A DNA stretch of 64,000 nucleotides, from NCBI GenBank assembly GCA_945919075.1, contig CAMEIX010000002.1, positions 62,001-126,000 of the forward strand, given 5' to 3'. Both the position numbers and the translations under genes were made by a program. Every line of letters starts with the position of its first letter. Positions within the stretch are counted from its first letter, which is position 1. Source of the DNA: an uncultured Lachnospiraceae bacterium (GTDB taxonomy: Bacteria; Bacillota; Clostridia; Lachnospirales; Lachnospiraceae). The notes below the pieces were generated by a model. The model ran no database searches. It had not been told where the DNA came from and saw nothing but the letters and a program-made list of their open reading frames with translations. This document shows, in pieces, positions 34,468 to 43,816 of the stretch.

Positions 34468-36537
34468 ATGGCAAAATACCTGGTTATTGTAGAATCACCT
34501 GCAAAAGTAAAGACCATTAAGAAATTTTTGGGTTCAAATTATGAAGTGGCAGCAAGTAACGGACACGTGCGTGATTTCCCCAAGAGTTCTTTGGGAATAG
34601 ACGTGGAACATGATTATGAACCGAAATACATCACCATTCGTGGGAAGGGGGATGTTCTGGCTAATTTGCGAAAACTGGTAAAGAAGGCAGATAAAGTCTA
34701 TCTCGCAACCGACCCTGACCGTGAAGGGGAAGCTATTTCCTGGCACTTATATTATGCACTCAAGCTTCAGGATAAGAAGACCTATCGTATTACTTTTAAT
34801 GAAATAACCAAAAATGCGGTAAAAGAATCCTTGGCACATGCAAGGGATATTGATATGGATTTGGTAAATGCCCAGCAGGCAAGACGTTGTCTGGACCGTA
34901 TGATTGGTTACCGTATCTCACCGCTTCTTTGGGCAAAGATTAAGAGAGGATTATCCGCAGGAAGAGTACAGTCCGTAGCGCTTAGAATCATATGTGACAG
35001 GGAAAAGGAGATTGATGCTTTTATTCCGCAGGAATATTGGACATTAGAGGCAATGCTACTGGCCGAAGGTGAGAAAAAGCCATTTGCGGCAAAATACTAC
35101 GGTACTAAGGATGAGAAAATTACCATAGAGTCCAAGGAAGAGTTGGATAAAATCAAGGCGGAAATCGATAAGGAAGCATATAAGGTGATTGACGTAAAAA
35201 ATGGGGAAAGGATTAAAAAGGCACCCCTTCCCTTTACTACGTCCACACTTCAGCAGGAGGCAAGCAAAGTACTGAATTTCTCTCCGCAGAAGACAATGAG
35301 GATTGCGCAGCAGCTTTACGAAGGAGTAGAGGTCAAAGGAGAAGGAACCATCGGTTTAATCACCTATCTTCGTACCGATTCTACAAGAGTATCCGAAGAA
35401 GCTGAAAAAATGGCAAAGGATTATATAGAAGAGGTATACGGAAAGGAATATGCCGGAGAGGGAAGTGTTAAAAATACAGGAAAGAAGATTCAGGATGCAC
35501 ACGAAGCCATTCGTCCTACCAGAATTTCCCTGACTCCAGCAGAATTAAAAGACCAGCTTCCCAAAGATTTGTACCGCCTTTATCAGCTTATCTGGAAGCG
35601 CTTTACGGCCAGTCGTATGCAGGCTGCAAAATATGAAACGGTTTCCGTGAAAATCGGTGCGGGAAAGCATGTTTTTACGGCGGCATCTTCCAAGGTGAGC
35701 TTTGACGGCTTTATGTCCGTCTATACGCAGGCAGATGAAGAGAAAGAAGAAAATACACATTTGACAGCTTCTTTGACAAAGAATACAAAGCTTTCCATGG
35801 ATACACTAAGCGAGATGCAGCATTTCACCCAGCCACCGGCTCACTATACGGAGGCATCTTTGGTTCGGGCACTGGAAGAACTGGGAATTGGACGTCCCAG
35901 TACCTATGCACCCACCATTACGACGATACAGGCAAGAAGATATGTTGCGAAGGAAAACAAGAATCTGTTTGTTACGGAGCTGGGCGATGTGGTAAATTCC
36001 ATGATGCAGAAAGCATTCCCGGCTATTGTGGATGTGAATTTTACAGCGAATCTGGAAACACTTCTGGATGGCGTGGAAGAAGGAAAAGTGAATTGGAAGA
36101 CTGTGGTATCCAATTTCTATCCGGATTTAAACGAGGCAGTTACACAGGCGGAAAAGGAACTGGCGGAGGTCAAAATTGCAGATGAGGTTTCGGATGAGGT
36201 ATGCGAATTCTGCGGACGGAATCTGGTGATTAAGTATGGACCGCACGGCAAGTTTCTGGCCTGCCCGGGCTTTCCGGAATGTAAGAACACTAAGCCGTAC
36301 TTTGAAAAGATTGGCGTGGCCTGTCCGGTCTGCGGTAAGGATATTGTGGTAAAGAAGACACAAAAGGGCAGAAGGTATTACGGTTGCATTGCCTATCCGG
36401 AATGTGATTTTATGGTATGGCAGAGACCTTCCAATGAAAAATGTGAAAAATGCGGTTCTGTTATGGTGGAAAAGGGCAACAAACTGGTTTGCGCAGATGA
36501 ACATTGCGGTTTTATGAAAGAAAATAAGACACAATAG
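34468..36537 (+). CDS. topA: DNA topoisomerase I
   Basis: A 689-residue type IA topoisomerase that relaxes negative supercoils. Seen: the TOPRIM domain (LVIVESPAK at the start and DPDREGEAISWH), catalytic Tyr300 in TYLRTDSTR, and three C-terminal zinc-finger repeats (CEFC, CPVC and CEKC elements). The start at 34468 (MAKYL) has GAGGG upstream; a frame extending to 34417 adds an unrelated leader without a site. In B. subtilis topA also lies just upstream of the codY-flgB region. Here trmFO, codV and clpQY, which lie between in Bacillus, are absent. Confidence 0.97.
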   Translation: MAKYLVIVESPAKVKTIKKFLGSNYEVAASNGHVRDFPKSSLGIDVEHDYEPKYITIRGKGDVLANLRKLVKKADKVYLATDPDREGEAISWHLYYALKLQDKKTYRITFNEITKNAVKESLAHARDIDMDLVNAQQARRCLDRMIGYRISPLLWAKIKRGLSAGRVQSVALRIICDREKEIDAFIPQEYWTLEAMLLAEGEKKPFAAKYYGTKDEKITIESKEELDKIKAEIDKEAYKVIDVKNGERIKKAPLPFTTSTLQQEASKVLNFSPQKTMRIAQQLYEGVEVKGEGTIGLITYLRTDSTRVSEEAEKMAKDYIEEVYGKEYAGEGSVKNTGKKIQDAHEAIRPTRISLTPAELKDQLPKDLYRLYQLIWKRFTASRMQAAKYETVSVKIGAGKHVFTAASSKVSFDGFMSVYTQADEEKEENTHLTASLTKNTKLSMDTLSEMQHFTQPPAHYTEASLVRALEELGIGRPSTYAPTITTIQARRYVAKENKNLFVTELGDVVNSMMQKAFPAIVDVNFTANLETLLDGVEEGKVNWKTVVSNFYPDLNEAVTQAEKELAEVKIADEVSDEVCEFCGRNLVIKYGPHGKFLACPGFPECKNTKPYFEKIGVACPVCGKDIVVKKTQKGRRYYGCIAYPECDFMVWQRPSNEKCEKCGSVMVEKGNKLVCADEHCGFMKENKTQ

Positions 36538-36587
36538 AGACAGAAACGAAAAAAGTACCAAAAATGCGGAAAATCTTCGAATTTTAA

Positions 36588-36616
36588 TTGAAAATCCCGA
36601 TTTAGTGTGCTAAAAT
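36588..36616 (+). promoter_or_regulatory. Promoter of codY
   Basis: TTGAAA (36588-36593), a 17-base spacer and TAAAAT (36611-36616). The leader is about 55 bases. Confidence 0.65.
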
Positions 36617-36678
36617 AATCATTATATTAGTGAATTGTTTATACATTATAAAATATTGGAACGAATCGGGGGACGAAG

Positions 36679-37461
36679 ATGAGTAGTGTGCAGCTTTTGG
36701 ACAAAACCAGAAAAATCGGTAAATTATTGCACAATAACAATTCCAGCATTGTTGTGTTTAACGACATCTGCAAGGTTATGCGCGAAATTCTGAAGTCCAA
36801 TGTTCTGGTTGTCAGCAAAAAAGGCAAGGTGCTTGGGGCAGGGCATTTAAATGATATTCCCAAAATCAATGAACTGATGGAAGAAAAGGTTGGCGGATTT
36901 CTGGATTCCATGCTGAATGAAAGGCTTTTGGCAATTCTTTCCACAAAGGAGAATGTGAATCTCACCACTCTTGGTTTTGAACAGGAAGGTGTGGAAAAAT
37001 TTCAGGCCATTATAACGCCCATTGAAATTGCAGGAGAAAGACTGGGCACTTTGTTTATTTATAAGTGTATGGAGCAGTATGATATTGATGATATTATACT
37101 GTGTGAGTACGGTACTACGGTAGTGGGTTTGGAAATGTTACGTGCCGTTAATGAAGAAAGTGCGGAAGAGAATCGGAAACTTGCGGTGGTACGTTCGGCA
37201 ATATCCACCTTGTCATTTTCTGAATTGGAGGCTATTACCCATATCTTTGATGAACTGAATGGGATGGAGGGTGTTCTGGTAGCATCCAAGATAGCGGACC
37301 GTGTTGGCATTACAAGGTCGGTGATTGTGAATGCACTTCGCAAATTTGAAAGTGCGGGGGTGATCGAATCCAGATCCTCAGGTATGAAGGGCACTTATAT
37401 CAAAGTCTTAAATGATGTGGTTTTTGATGAAATTGAGGAACTTCGGAAAAACCGGAAATAG
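36679..37461 (+). CDS. codY: GTP- and branched-chain amino acid-sensing repressor CodY
   Basis: A 260-residue protein with an N-terminal GAF domain (about 1-155) and a C-terminal winged helix; ASKIADRVGITRSVIVNAL is the recognition region and GMKGTYIKVLN the wing. CodY represses hundreds of stationary-phase genes when GTP and isoleucine, leucine and valine are plentiful. It is followed by its own terminator and then by the fla/che operon. In B. subtilis the same neighbour is a direct CodY target, so nutritional control of motility is a reasonable inference. Full length, strongly conserved. Confidence 0.97.
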   Translation: MSSVQLLDKTRKIGKLLHNNNSSIVVFNDICKVMREILKSNVLVVSKKGKVLGAGHLNDIPKINELMEEKVGGFLDSMLNERLLAILSTKENVNLTTLGFEQEGVEKFQAIITPIEIAGERLGTLFIYKCMEQYDIDDIILCEYGTTVVGLEMLRAVNEESAEENRKLAVVRSAISTLSFSELEAITHIFDELNGMEGVLVASKIADRVGITRSVIVNALRKFESAGVIESRSSGMKGTYIKVLNDVVFDEIEELRKNRK

Positions 37462-37524
37462 AAGTTTCGGCTATTATTAAAATAAAACTTTGATTACGAA
37501 TTAAATAAATGGATTGGCTATGGT

Positions 37525-37560
37525 AAACGGATTTATATAGGAGTATATAAGTCCGTTTTT
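37525..37560 (+). terminator. Terminator of codY
   Basis: A 15-pair stem (37525-37539 with 37544-37558, one G-T pair, loop GGAG) followed by T-rich sequence. Confidence 0.85.
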
Positions 37561-37660
37561 GTATTTTTAAGATTCTTAGACGACAGAAGCATAAAATTAT
37601 ACATATTGTGTTGATTTTTGGGAGGAAGTACAAAATAATGTATTTTTTTATCGAAAATGC

Positions 37661-37688
37661 TTGTTTTTTTTAGTAAATAACATATAAT
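37661..37688 (+). promoter_or_regulatory. Promoter of the fla/che operon
   Basis: TTGTTT (37661-37666), a 16-base spacer and a perfect TATAAT (37683-37688), about 60 bases before flgB. I found no sigma-D type (TAAA / GCCGATAA) element, so the operon seems to use the vegetative sigma factor. Confidence 0.6.
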
Positions 37689-37697
37689 GAATAGTAG

Positions 37698-37711
37698 CAT
37701 GGTATACCATG
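37698..37711. promoter_or_regulatory. Perfect 14-bp palindrome at the flagellar transcription start
   Basis: CATGGTATACCATG equals its own reverse complement and begins nine bases after the TATAAT, covering about +3 to +17. Likely operator. It shares CAnGnTATAnCnTG with the palindrome at 13675-13688. Confidence 0.5.
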
Positions 37712-37753
37712 TCATAGTTATAGGTATATCTGCCAAAACGGAAGGAGATTGTT

Positions 37754-38146
37754 ATGATCAATACCAATGCATTTGACTACATTAACGTGTTAGATAAGGC
37801 GGCCGATGCTTCCTGGATAAGAAACGAATGCATCGCCAATAACATTGCCAATGCTACGACCCCTGGCTATAAGAGACAGGATGTGGCTTTCGAATCCGAA
37901 CTGAAAAAAGCACTTGGCGGAAGCAGTGATGTGGCACATATGGATCAACGTGTTGCCAAGGTAAAGACCTCTGAACTGACTCCCAAGGCATACACGGATT
38001 TGAACGGCTATTCCTACCGTCTTGACGGAAATAATGTGGATATTGATACAGAGAACGTGATGTTGGCGGAAAACCAGTTAAAGTATTCCGGTCTGCTCAA
38101 CAGCATCGATCAGGAATTTAAGAACCTGCAGATGGTGATGAAGTAA
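37754..38146 (+). CDS. flgB: Flagellar proximal rod protein FlgB
   Basis: A 130-residue rod protein of the normal size. The N-terminal helix with ANNIANATTPGYKRQDVAF is the axial-family signature, and the C-terminal helix pairs with it. FlgB forms the base of the rod on FliE, outside the membrane, and is exported by the flagellar type III system. First gene of the operon, with GGAAGGAG before the ATG and a likely operator 42 bases upstream; flgC follows after 11 bases. Confidence 0.96.
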   Translation: MINTNAFDYINVLDKAADASWIRNECIANNIANATTPGYKRQDVAFESELKKALGGSSDVAHMDQRVAKVKTSELTPKAYTDLNGYSYRLDGNNVDIDTENVMLAENQLKYSGLLNSIDQEFKNLQMVMK

Positions 38147-38157
38147 GGAGGTAGGCT

Positions 38158-38610
38158 ATGAGCATGTTTCATTCTTTTAATATCAACGCATCCGGTCTGA
38201 CTGCTCAGAGATACCGCATGGATATCATTTCTGAAAATGTTGCGAACGCAAATACGACAAGAACGGCGGATGGGACACCTTATCGCAGAAAGGTGGTTAC
38301 CTTTGAAGAAAAGGGTATCGGTACCGAAGAACGTTTTGGCAGTGTTTTTAAAAATGCCAAAGAAAGATACAGCGGAAGCGGTGTCAAAGTGAGTCAGGTA
38401 TCGGAAGATACCTGGACGGAAATGAACATGGTTTATGATCCGTCCCATCCGGATGCGGATGAAAACGGATACGTGACCTATCCTAATGTGAACATTATTA
38501 CAGAAATGACAAATTTAATTGATGCCAGTCGTGCATATGAAGCAAATGCTACCGCCTTTACCGCAAGCAAGAGCATGGCACAGCAGGGATTAAATCTCGG
38601 AAAGTCATAA
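38158..38610 (+). CDS. flgC: Flagellar proximal rod protein FlgC
   Basis: A 150-residue rod protein. The N-terminal SGLTAQRYRMDIISENVANA helix and the C-terminal NIITEMTNLIDASRAYEAN helix form the conserved rod coiled coil, and the variable domain between them is short. It stacks on FlgB. AAGGAGG precedes the ATG. Typical length for the family. Confidence 0.96.
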   Translation: MSMFHSFNINASGLTAQRYRMDIISENVANANTTRTADGTPYRRKVVTFEEKGIGTEERFGSVFKNAKERYSGSGVKVSQVSEDTWTEMNMVYDPSHPDADENGYVTYPNVNIITEMTNLIDASRAYEANATAFTASKSMAQQGLNLGKS

Positions 38611-38657
38611 TGCGTAGCACTTAACTTTTTTTACTTTTACATAGAAGAGGTGTCATT

Positions 38658-39017
38658 ATGGACATATCAGGTACACTGGCAGCAATGAATGCCGTGAATA
38701 TTACAAGAGACGCGACCAATATCGGATTAAATTCTTCTTACGGACAGGTTGGCAAGATTCGCAAAGAGGAAGAACTGACGGCCGATGGAACCATGTTTAG
38801 TTCCCTTCTTAATACGGCCATCGACAATATTAAAACGACCAACCAGTATCTTTCCGACGCTGAGAATGAGGAAATTAAATTTGCACTCGGAGAGACGGAG
38901 AATACGCATGATTTAATGATTGCGTTAAATAAGGCATCCACGGCTTTGCAGTATACGGTGGCTATCCGGGACAAGGTACTGGAAGCATATAAAGAAATTA
39001 TGAATATGCAGATATAA
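38658..39017 (+). CDS. fliE: Flagellar hook-basal body protein FliE
   Basis: A 119-residue small helical protein that joins the MS-ring to the rod. Its second half carries the family pattern (DNIKTTNQYLSDAENEEIKF, then HDLMIALNKASTALQYTV and RDKVLEAYKEIMNM). The first 45 residues are variable, as usual. It sits between flgC and fliF as in most Firmicutes. GAGGTG upstream of the ATG is adequate. Confidence 0.93.
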   Translation: MDISGTLAAMNAVNITRDATNIGLNSSYGQVGKIRKEEELTADGTMFSSLLNTAIDNIKTTNQYLSDAENEEIKFALGETENTHDLMIALNKASTALQYTVAIRDKVLEAYKEIMNMQI

Positions 39018-39042
39018 AGTTCGGTAGATAAGGAGAAGAATC

Positions 39043-40644
39043 ATGCCGGATAGAATCAAAAAGATATTGGATAGAATAAAAGCCTGGTGGGATAAATACA
39101 CCACCAGACAGAAAACTGCAATTGTTATTATATCGGCAGCCGTAATTTTTACGTTTGCCCTTTTGGTGTGGATTTTTACCAAACCGCAGTACGTACAGTT
39201 TCAGCAGTGTGAGACAACATCGGAGTCTTCCGAGGTAATTCAGATTCTGCAAAGCAATAATATTGACTATAAGACTTCTGCTGACGGACTTCGGATACAG
39301 GTAAAATCCAGCCAGCTTTCCACGGCAAATCTGGCCCTTGGTGCAGCCGGTTACGTGCCGGACGGGTATACCATTGAGGATGCTCTTTCGGGAGGACTTA
39401 CTTCTTCCCAGGCCGACAATCAGAAGCGATGGGTTTATTATTTACAGAAAACACTGGAAAAAGATATCAGTGATATCGATTCCGTTAAGAGTGCTACCGT
39501 AAAGCTGAATATACCGGATAATACGGGGACGCTGATTGCTACGGATAAGGAAGCCAGTGCATGGATTCAGCTTACTTTAAAGGATAAGTTTACTCCGGAA
39601 CAGGCACTTACGGTGGCAAAAGCGGCAGCAACAGCTTTGGGAAATGATTCCACGGCAAACATTACCATTACGGATACCAACGCCAATCTTCTTTTTTCGG
39701 GAGAAGAGGATTATTCAACAGCCGGTGTTGCCAATAACATGTTTGAACTCAGGGCACAGGCGGAGACTATGGTGGGAGCAGAGGTAAAACAGCTCCTTGT
39801 CGGCTCCAGACAGTTTGACATGGTGGAGGTAGCGTGCCGTCTGGACATTGATTTTGCGGAATATCAGAAAACCGTACATGAGTATTATGCCAATGCAGGC
39901 CGTGACGAAGGAATGTTAATAGAACGGGATACCACCGAGGATGTAAATTCTTCCGGTGTTGCCGGTCTTCCCGGAACGGATTCCAACAATGAGACTACCT
40001 ATCAGTATCAGGACGGAACCAATTCCGAAAGCTCCTCGAATACCAAGCATGAATTGTTTGCACCGAATGAGAGCATTACGGTTAATAACCTTCCCGCCGG
40101 AATCATTAAATTTGGTAACTCTTCTTTGTCCTTAACGGCAATTAGCTATAATGTGTTAAAAGAGGAAGATGCCAAGAGACTGGGACTTCTGGATGAGATT
40201 TCATGGGAAGATTATAAAGCGCAGAATGACCATTATACCGTAAAAGAGGTGGATGATAATTTCTACGATCTGGTTTCCAATGCTACTGGAATACCCAGGG
40301 AAAGTATTACCATAATGGCTTATGATGCACCCCAGTTTATTGACAAGGTGTCCGCGGTTTCGGAGGATCAGATCAGTCTGATTATTTCGCTGGTTCTTAT
40401 TCTTCTCATACTGGGAGTTCTCATTTTTGTAATTATGAAGAGTATGAAGACGGTAAAGGAACCGGTAGAAGAAGAGGAATTATCCGTGGAGAATCTTTTA
40501 CAGTCCACCAAGGATAGTGAAGTGGGCGATCTGGAGGTAGAGACGAAGTCGGATACCCGAAAGATGATAGAAAAATTTGTGGATGAAAATCCGGAAGCAG
40601 CAGCAAATCTTTTGAGAAACTGGTTGCAGGAAGATTGGGGGTAA
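39043..40644 (+). CDS. fliF: Flagellar MS-ring protein FliF
   Basis: A 533-residue inner-membrane ring protein with helices at about 26-48 and 445-467. Between them lie ring-building motifs such as DGLRIQVKSSQLSTANLAL and the periplasmic beta-collar region; the cytoplasmic C-terminus (residues 510-533, ENPEAAANLLRNWLQEDWG) is the FliG-binding helix. FliF forms the base and the housing of the export gate. Normal length. fliG starts four bases after its stop. Confidence 0.96.
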   Translation: MPDRIKKILDRIKAWWDKYTTRQKTAIVIISAAVIFTFALLVWIFTKPQYVQFQQCETTSESSEVIQILQSNNIDYKTSADGLRIQVKSSQLSTANLALGAAGYVPDGYTIEDALSGGLTSSQADNQKRWVYYLQKTLEKDISDIDSVKSATVKLNIPDNTGTLIATDKEASAWIQLTLKDKFTPEQALTVAKAAATALGNDSTANITITDTNANLLFSGEEDYSTAGVANNMFELRAQAETMVGAEVKQLLVGSRQFDMVEVACRLDIDFAEYQKTVHEYYANAGRDEGMLIERDTTEDVNSSGVAGLPGTDSNNETTYQYQDGTNSESSSNTKHELFAPNESITVNNLPAGIIKFGNSSLSLTAISYNVLKEEDAKRLGLLDEISWEDYKAQNDHYTVKEVDDNFYDLVSNATGIPRESITIMAYDAPQFIDKVSAVSEDQISLIISLVLILLILGVLIFVIMKSMKTVKEPVEEEELSVENLLQSTKDSEVGDLEVETKSDTRKMIEKFVDENPEAAANLLRNWLQEDWG

Positions 40645-40648
40645 GCAT

Positions 40649-41665
40649 ATGCCGAGAGGTTCGGATGACAGATTAAGCGGAATTCAAAAAGCGGCAGTAC
40701 TTCTGATTTCTTTGGGACCGGAACGCTCTGCGGGAGTCTTTAAACACCTGAAAGAAGAAGAAATTGAGGAACTGACCCTGGAAATAGCCAACACCAGAAG
40801 TGTAACGCCGCAGGCCAAGGAAAATGTGATCAATGAGTATTATGAACTCTGTCTTGCACAGCAATATATTGCAGAGGGCGGTATTAATTATGCAAAACAA
40901 CTTCTGGAAAATGCTCTTGGGGCAGAAAAAGCAGTGGATGTTATCAGCAGGCTGACTTCTTCCTTGCAGGTCAAGCCTTTTGAATTTGTAAGAAAGACGG
41001 ATGCTTCCCAGTTACTTAACTTTATTCAGGATGAGCATCCGCAGACCATTGCATTGATTTTGTCCTATCTGTCCGCAAGCCAGGCAGCACTTATTATTTC
41101 GGCACTTCCTCCTGACAGGCAGGCGGATGTGGCAAAACGTATTGCGGTCATGGACAGAACCAGTCCCGATGTAATCAAAGATGTGGAAAAGGTCTTGGAA
41201 TCCAAACTTGCTTCTTTGGTGAATCAGGATTACACCATCATCGGTGGCGTGGATGCCGTTGTAGATATTTTGAATACGGTGGACCGGGGTACAGAAAAGC
41301 ATATTATGGAAGCTTTGGACATTGAAGTACCGGAGCTTGCGGATGAAATCCGGAAAAAGATGTTCGTATTCGAAGATATTCTGCTGCTCGATGACAGAGC
41401 AATCCAGCGTGTTTTACGTGATGTGGATAATAATGATCTGGCTATTGCACTTAAGAGTGCCAATGAGCAGGTTCAAAATGCAATTTTCAACAACCTTTCC
41501 AAACGTCTGGCTGTTATGATCAAGGAAGATATGGAATTTATGGGGCCGGTACGTATGAAGGATGTAGAGGATGCACAGCAGAAGATAGTAAATATTATCA
41601 GAAAACTGGAAGATGCAGGAGAAATCGTGGTATCCAGAGGTGGAGGAGACGATATCGTTGTCTAA
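40649..41665 (+). CDS. fliG: Flagellar motor switch protein FliG
   Basis: A 338-residue cytoplasmic rotor protein. Its N-terminal domain (GIQKAAVLLISLGPERSAGV) binds FliF, the middle EHPQTIALILSYL motif binds FliM, and the C-terminal charged helix (DDRAIQRVLRDVDNNDLAIAL) meets the MotA stator. All three domains are intact and the length is canonical. The last eight bases overlap the inferred TTG start of fliH, so the two are translationally coupled. Confidence 0.97.
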   Translation: MPRGSDDRLSGIQKAAVLLISLGPERSAGVFKHLKEEEIEELTLEIANTRSVTPQAKENVINEYYELCLAQQYIAEGGINYAKQLLENALGAEKAVDVISRLTSSLQVKPFEFVRKTDASQLLNFIQDEHPQTIALILSYLSASQAALIISALPPDRQADVAKRIAVMDRTSPDVIKDVEKVLESKLASLVNQDYTIIGGVDAVVDILNTVDRGTEKHIMEALDIEVPELADEIRKKMFVFEDILLLDDRAIQRVLRDVDNNDLAIALKSANEQVQNAIFNNLSKRLAVMIKEDMEFMGPVRMKDVEDAQQKIVNIIRKLEDAGEIVVSRGGGDDIVV

Positions 41666-42491
41666 TTTATTTAAAGGGTATTATACGAGCCTGAATAAGG
41701 AAAATGTCAGAATCATTGATTCCAACGAAAGAGCCATGGAAAAGGTGCAGAGTGTAACTCTGTCCAAGATGGAACCGGGCAAGCCGGATGAGGATGGTTT
41801 TTCAGCCGGACTTTCAGCTGATGTGCTTTCTACCCTTACCGGAGACGGAAATGAGGAGAAGGAAGATATTACGGCTGCCGAAATCCATAAGTTTGACGAA
41901 GAGTCCTATAATGCCATGATTGCGGAGGCAAATGCCGAAATCGAAAGAATGCAGGCACAGGCACAGGACGAAATCAGTCAAATGGCGGAGGAAGCAAGAA
42001 GTCAGGCCAGTAAGCAGGGCTATGACGAAGGATTTATGCGCGCACAAAGTGAATTTCAGGCAAAAGAAAAGAAACTTCATGCAACAGAGGAAAGACTTAA
42101 GAAGGAGTATGAAGAAAAAATAGAACAGCTGGAGCCCTTGCTTGTAGAAACGATTACAGGGGTCTATGAGCATGTGTTCCATGTGGAGTTGGGGGAACAA
42201 CGGGAGATTATAACCTATTTAATTACGGCCGCACTGAAAAAAGTAGATGGGGGCCGTAATTGTATTGTACATATTTCCAAAGAGGATTATCCCTATGTAA
42301 GTATGCAGAAAAAGCAAATTATGTCAGGAGTTTCCTCCAATACCACTGTGGACATTGTAGAGGATATTACTTTGTCTAAAAACTGTGCATTGATAGAGAC
42401 GGAAGGCGGTATTTTTGATTGCGGGCTGGGAACCCAGCTTTCGGAATTAAACCGCAAAATCAGACTGTTGTCTTATGAAAAAGAAGCATAA
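41658..42491 (+). CDS. fliH: Flagellar export ATPase regulator FliH
   Basis: A 277-residue cytoplasmic protein with a long central coiled coil (about 85-175) containing Gln/Glu-rich helix repeats, and a C-terminal V-ATPase subunit-E-like domain. FliH dimers hold FliI away from or at the export gate. The preferred start is TTG 41658, with GGAGGA ten bases upstream, overlapping the fliG stop. An ATG at 41613 is deep inside fliG and lacks a site. The first residues (MSNLFKGYYTS) resemble other clostridial FliH starts. Assigned by position and layout, since FliH sequences diverge. Confidence 0.85.
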   Translation: MSNLFKGYYTSLNKENVRIIDSNERAMEKVQSVTLSKMEPGKPDEDGFSAGLSADVLSTLTGDGNEEKEDITAAEIHKFDEESYNAMIAEANAEIERMQAQAQDEISQMAEEARSQASKQGYDEGFMRAQSEFQAKEKKLHATEERLKKEYEEKIEQLEPLLVETITGVYEHVFHVELGEQREIITYLITAALKKVDGGRNCIVHISKEDYPYVSMQKKQIMSGVSSNTTVDIVEDITLSKNCALIETEGGIFDCGLGTQLSELNRKIRLLSYEKEA

Positions 42492-42502
42492 GGAGCTTTG
42501 GC

Positions 42503-43816
42503 ATGTCCTTTGATTTTTCAAAATATGAAAAACTGAAAGATGGCACGTATTATTATAAGCTTGGTAAAGTAGTGAATGCAGTGGGACTTACTATTGAATC
42601 GGCTGGACCGGATGCCAAATTGGGTGATTTGTGCGAAATTTATCCGGAAGAGATGGGAAGTAAGCCGGTTTTGGCGGAAGTGGTCGGATTTAAGGATAAA
42701 AAGACTTTACTGATGCCCTATGAGGTAGTGGAAGGAATCGGACTTGGGAGCATGGTAAAGAATATCGGGGAACCTTTTTGCGTAAAGGTGAGCGATGACC
42801 TTCTCGGACGTACCCTGGATGGTCTGGGACGTCCCACCGACGGCAGGGAAGTCAGGGATGCAAAAGCTTATCCGGTGGAGAATATGCCCCCTGATCCCAT
42901 GAGCAGGGAAATCATTGATGAGGTGCTTTCTTTGGGAGTCAAAGCGGTGGACGGGCTTTTAACCGTTGGTAAGGGACAGCGTATCGGAATTTTTGCAGGC
43001 TCAGGTGTGGGAAAATCTACCTTGATGGGTATGTTTGCAAGAAATACCAAAGCAGATATTAATGTCATTGCGCTGATCGGTGAACGGGGTAGGGAAGTAA
43101 GAGAATTTATTGAACGGGACTTGGGACCGGAAGGTATGAGGCGCTCGGTGGTAGTGGTGGCAACCTCCGATAAGCCGGCATTGGAAAGAAATAAAGCGGC
43201 AAAAACGGCAACCGCCATTGCAGAGTATTTCCGGGACCAGGGGAAGGATGTTCTTCTGATGATGGATTCCCTGACACGTTTTTCCATGGCACAAAGAGAA
43301 ATCGGTCTTGCCAGCGGAGAACCGCCGGTATCCAGAGGGTATCCGCCCAGTGTCTATTCGGAAATGCCGAAACTTTTGGAGAGAGCCGGAAGAGCGGATG
43401 TGGGATCCATTACCGGTTTATATACGGTACTTGTGGACGGAGATGATTTTAATGAACCGATTACCGACACGGCACGAAGCATTTTGGATGGGCATATTGT
43501 ACTAAACCGAAAACTGGGGCACAAAAATCATTATCCTGCCATTGACGTATTACAAAGTATTTCCCGTTGTATGAGTCAGATTGTGGATAAGGAACACAAA
43601 AGACTGGCGGGTAAGTTAAAGAACGTACTGGCGACTTATAACGAGGCAGAAGACCTGATTAATATCGGCGCGTACAAGCCGGGAAGCAATCCGGGTATTG
43701 ATTATGCCATTTCCAAAATCGATGCGGTCAATGCATTTTTGTGTCAGGATACCGACGAAAAAATTGACTATGAACAAACCTGTGAATTATTAAAACAATT
43801 GTTTGAGGATAGATAA
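42503..43816 (+). CDS. fliI: Flagellar export ATPase FliI
   Basis: A 437-residue F1-beta-like ATPase: Walker A GSGVGKSTLMG, Walker B VLLMMDSLTRF and the GLASGEPPVSRGYPPSVYSE loop typical of type III ATPases. It energises unfolding and delivery of rod, hook and filament proteins to the export gate. Full length. Its stop overlaps the fliJ start by one base. Confidence 0.97.
   Translation: MSFDFSKYEKLKDGTYYYKLGKVVNAVGLTIESAGPDAKLGDLCEIYPEEMGSKPVLAEVVGFKDKKTLLMPYEVVEGIGLGSMVKNIGEPFCVKVSDDLLGRTLDGLGRPTDGREVRDAKAYPVENMPPDPMSREIIDEVLSLGVKAVDGLLTVGKGQRIGIFAGSGVGKSTLMGMFARNTKADINVIALIGERGREVREFIERDLGPEGMRRSVVVVATSDKPALERNKAAKTATAIAEYFRDQGKDVLLMMDSLTRFSMAQREIGLASGEPPVSRGYPPSVYSEMPKLLERAGRADVGSITGLYTVLVDGDDFNEPITDTARSILDGHIVLNRKLGHKNHYPAIDVLQSISRCMSQIVDKEHKRLAGKLKNVLATYNEAEDLINIGAYKPGSNPGIDYAISKIDAVNAFLCQDTDEKIDYEQTCELLKQLFEDR

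Noticed and set aside
36570-36600. CodY box upstream of codY (autoregulation)
   Set aside because: AATTTT and GAAAAT halves are present but the spacing is two bases longer than the AATTTTCWGAAAATT consensus, and such strings are common in AT-rich DNA.
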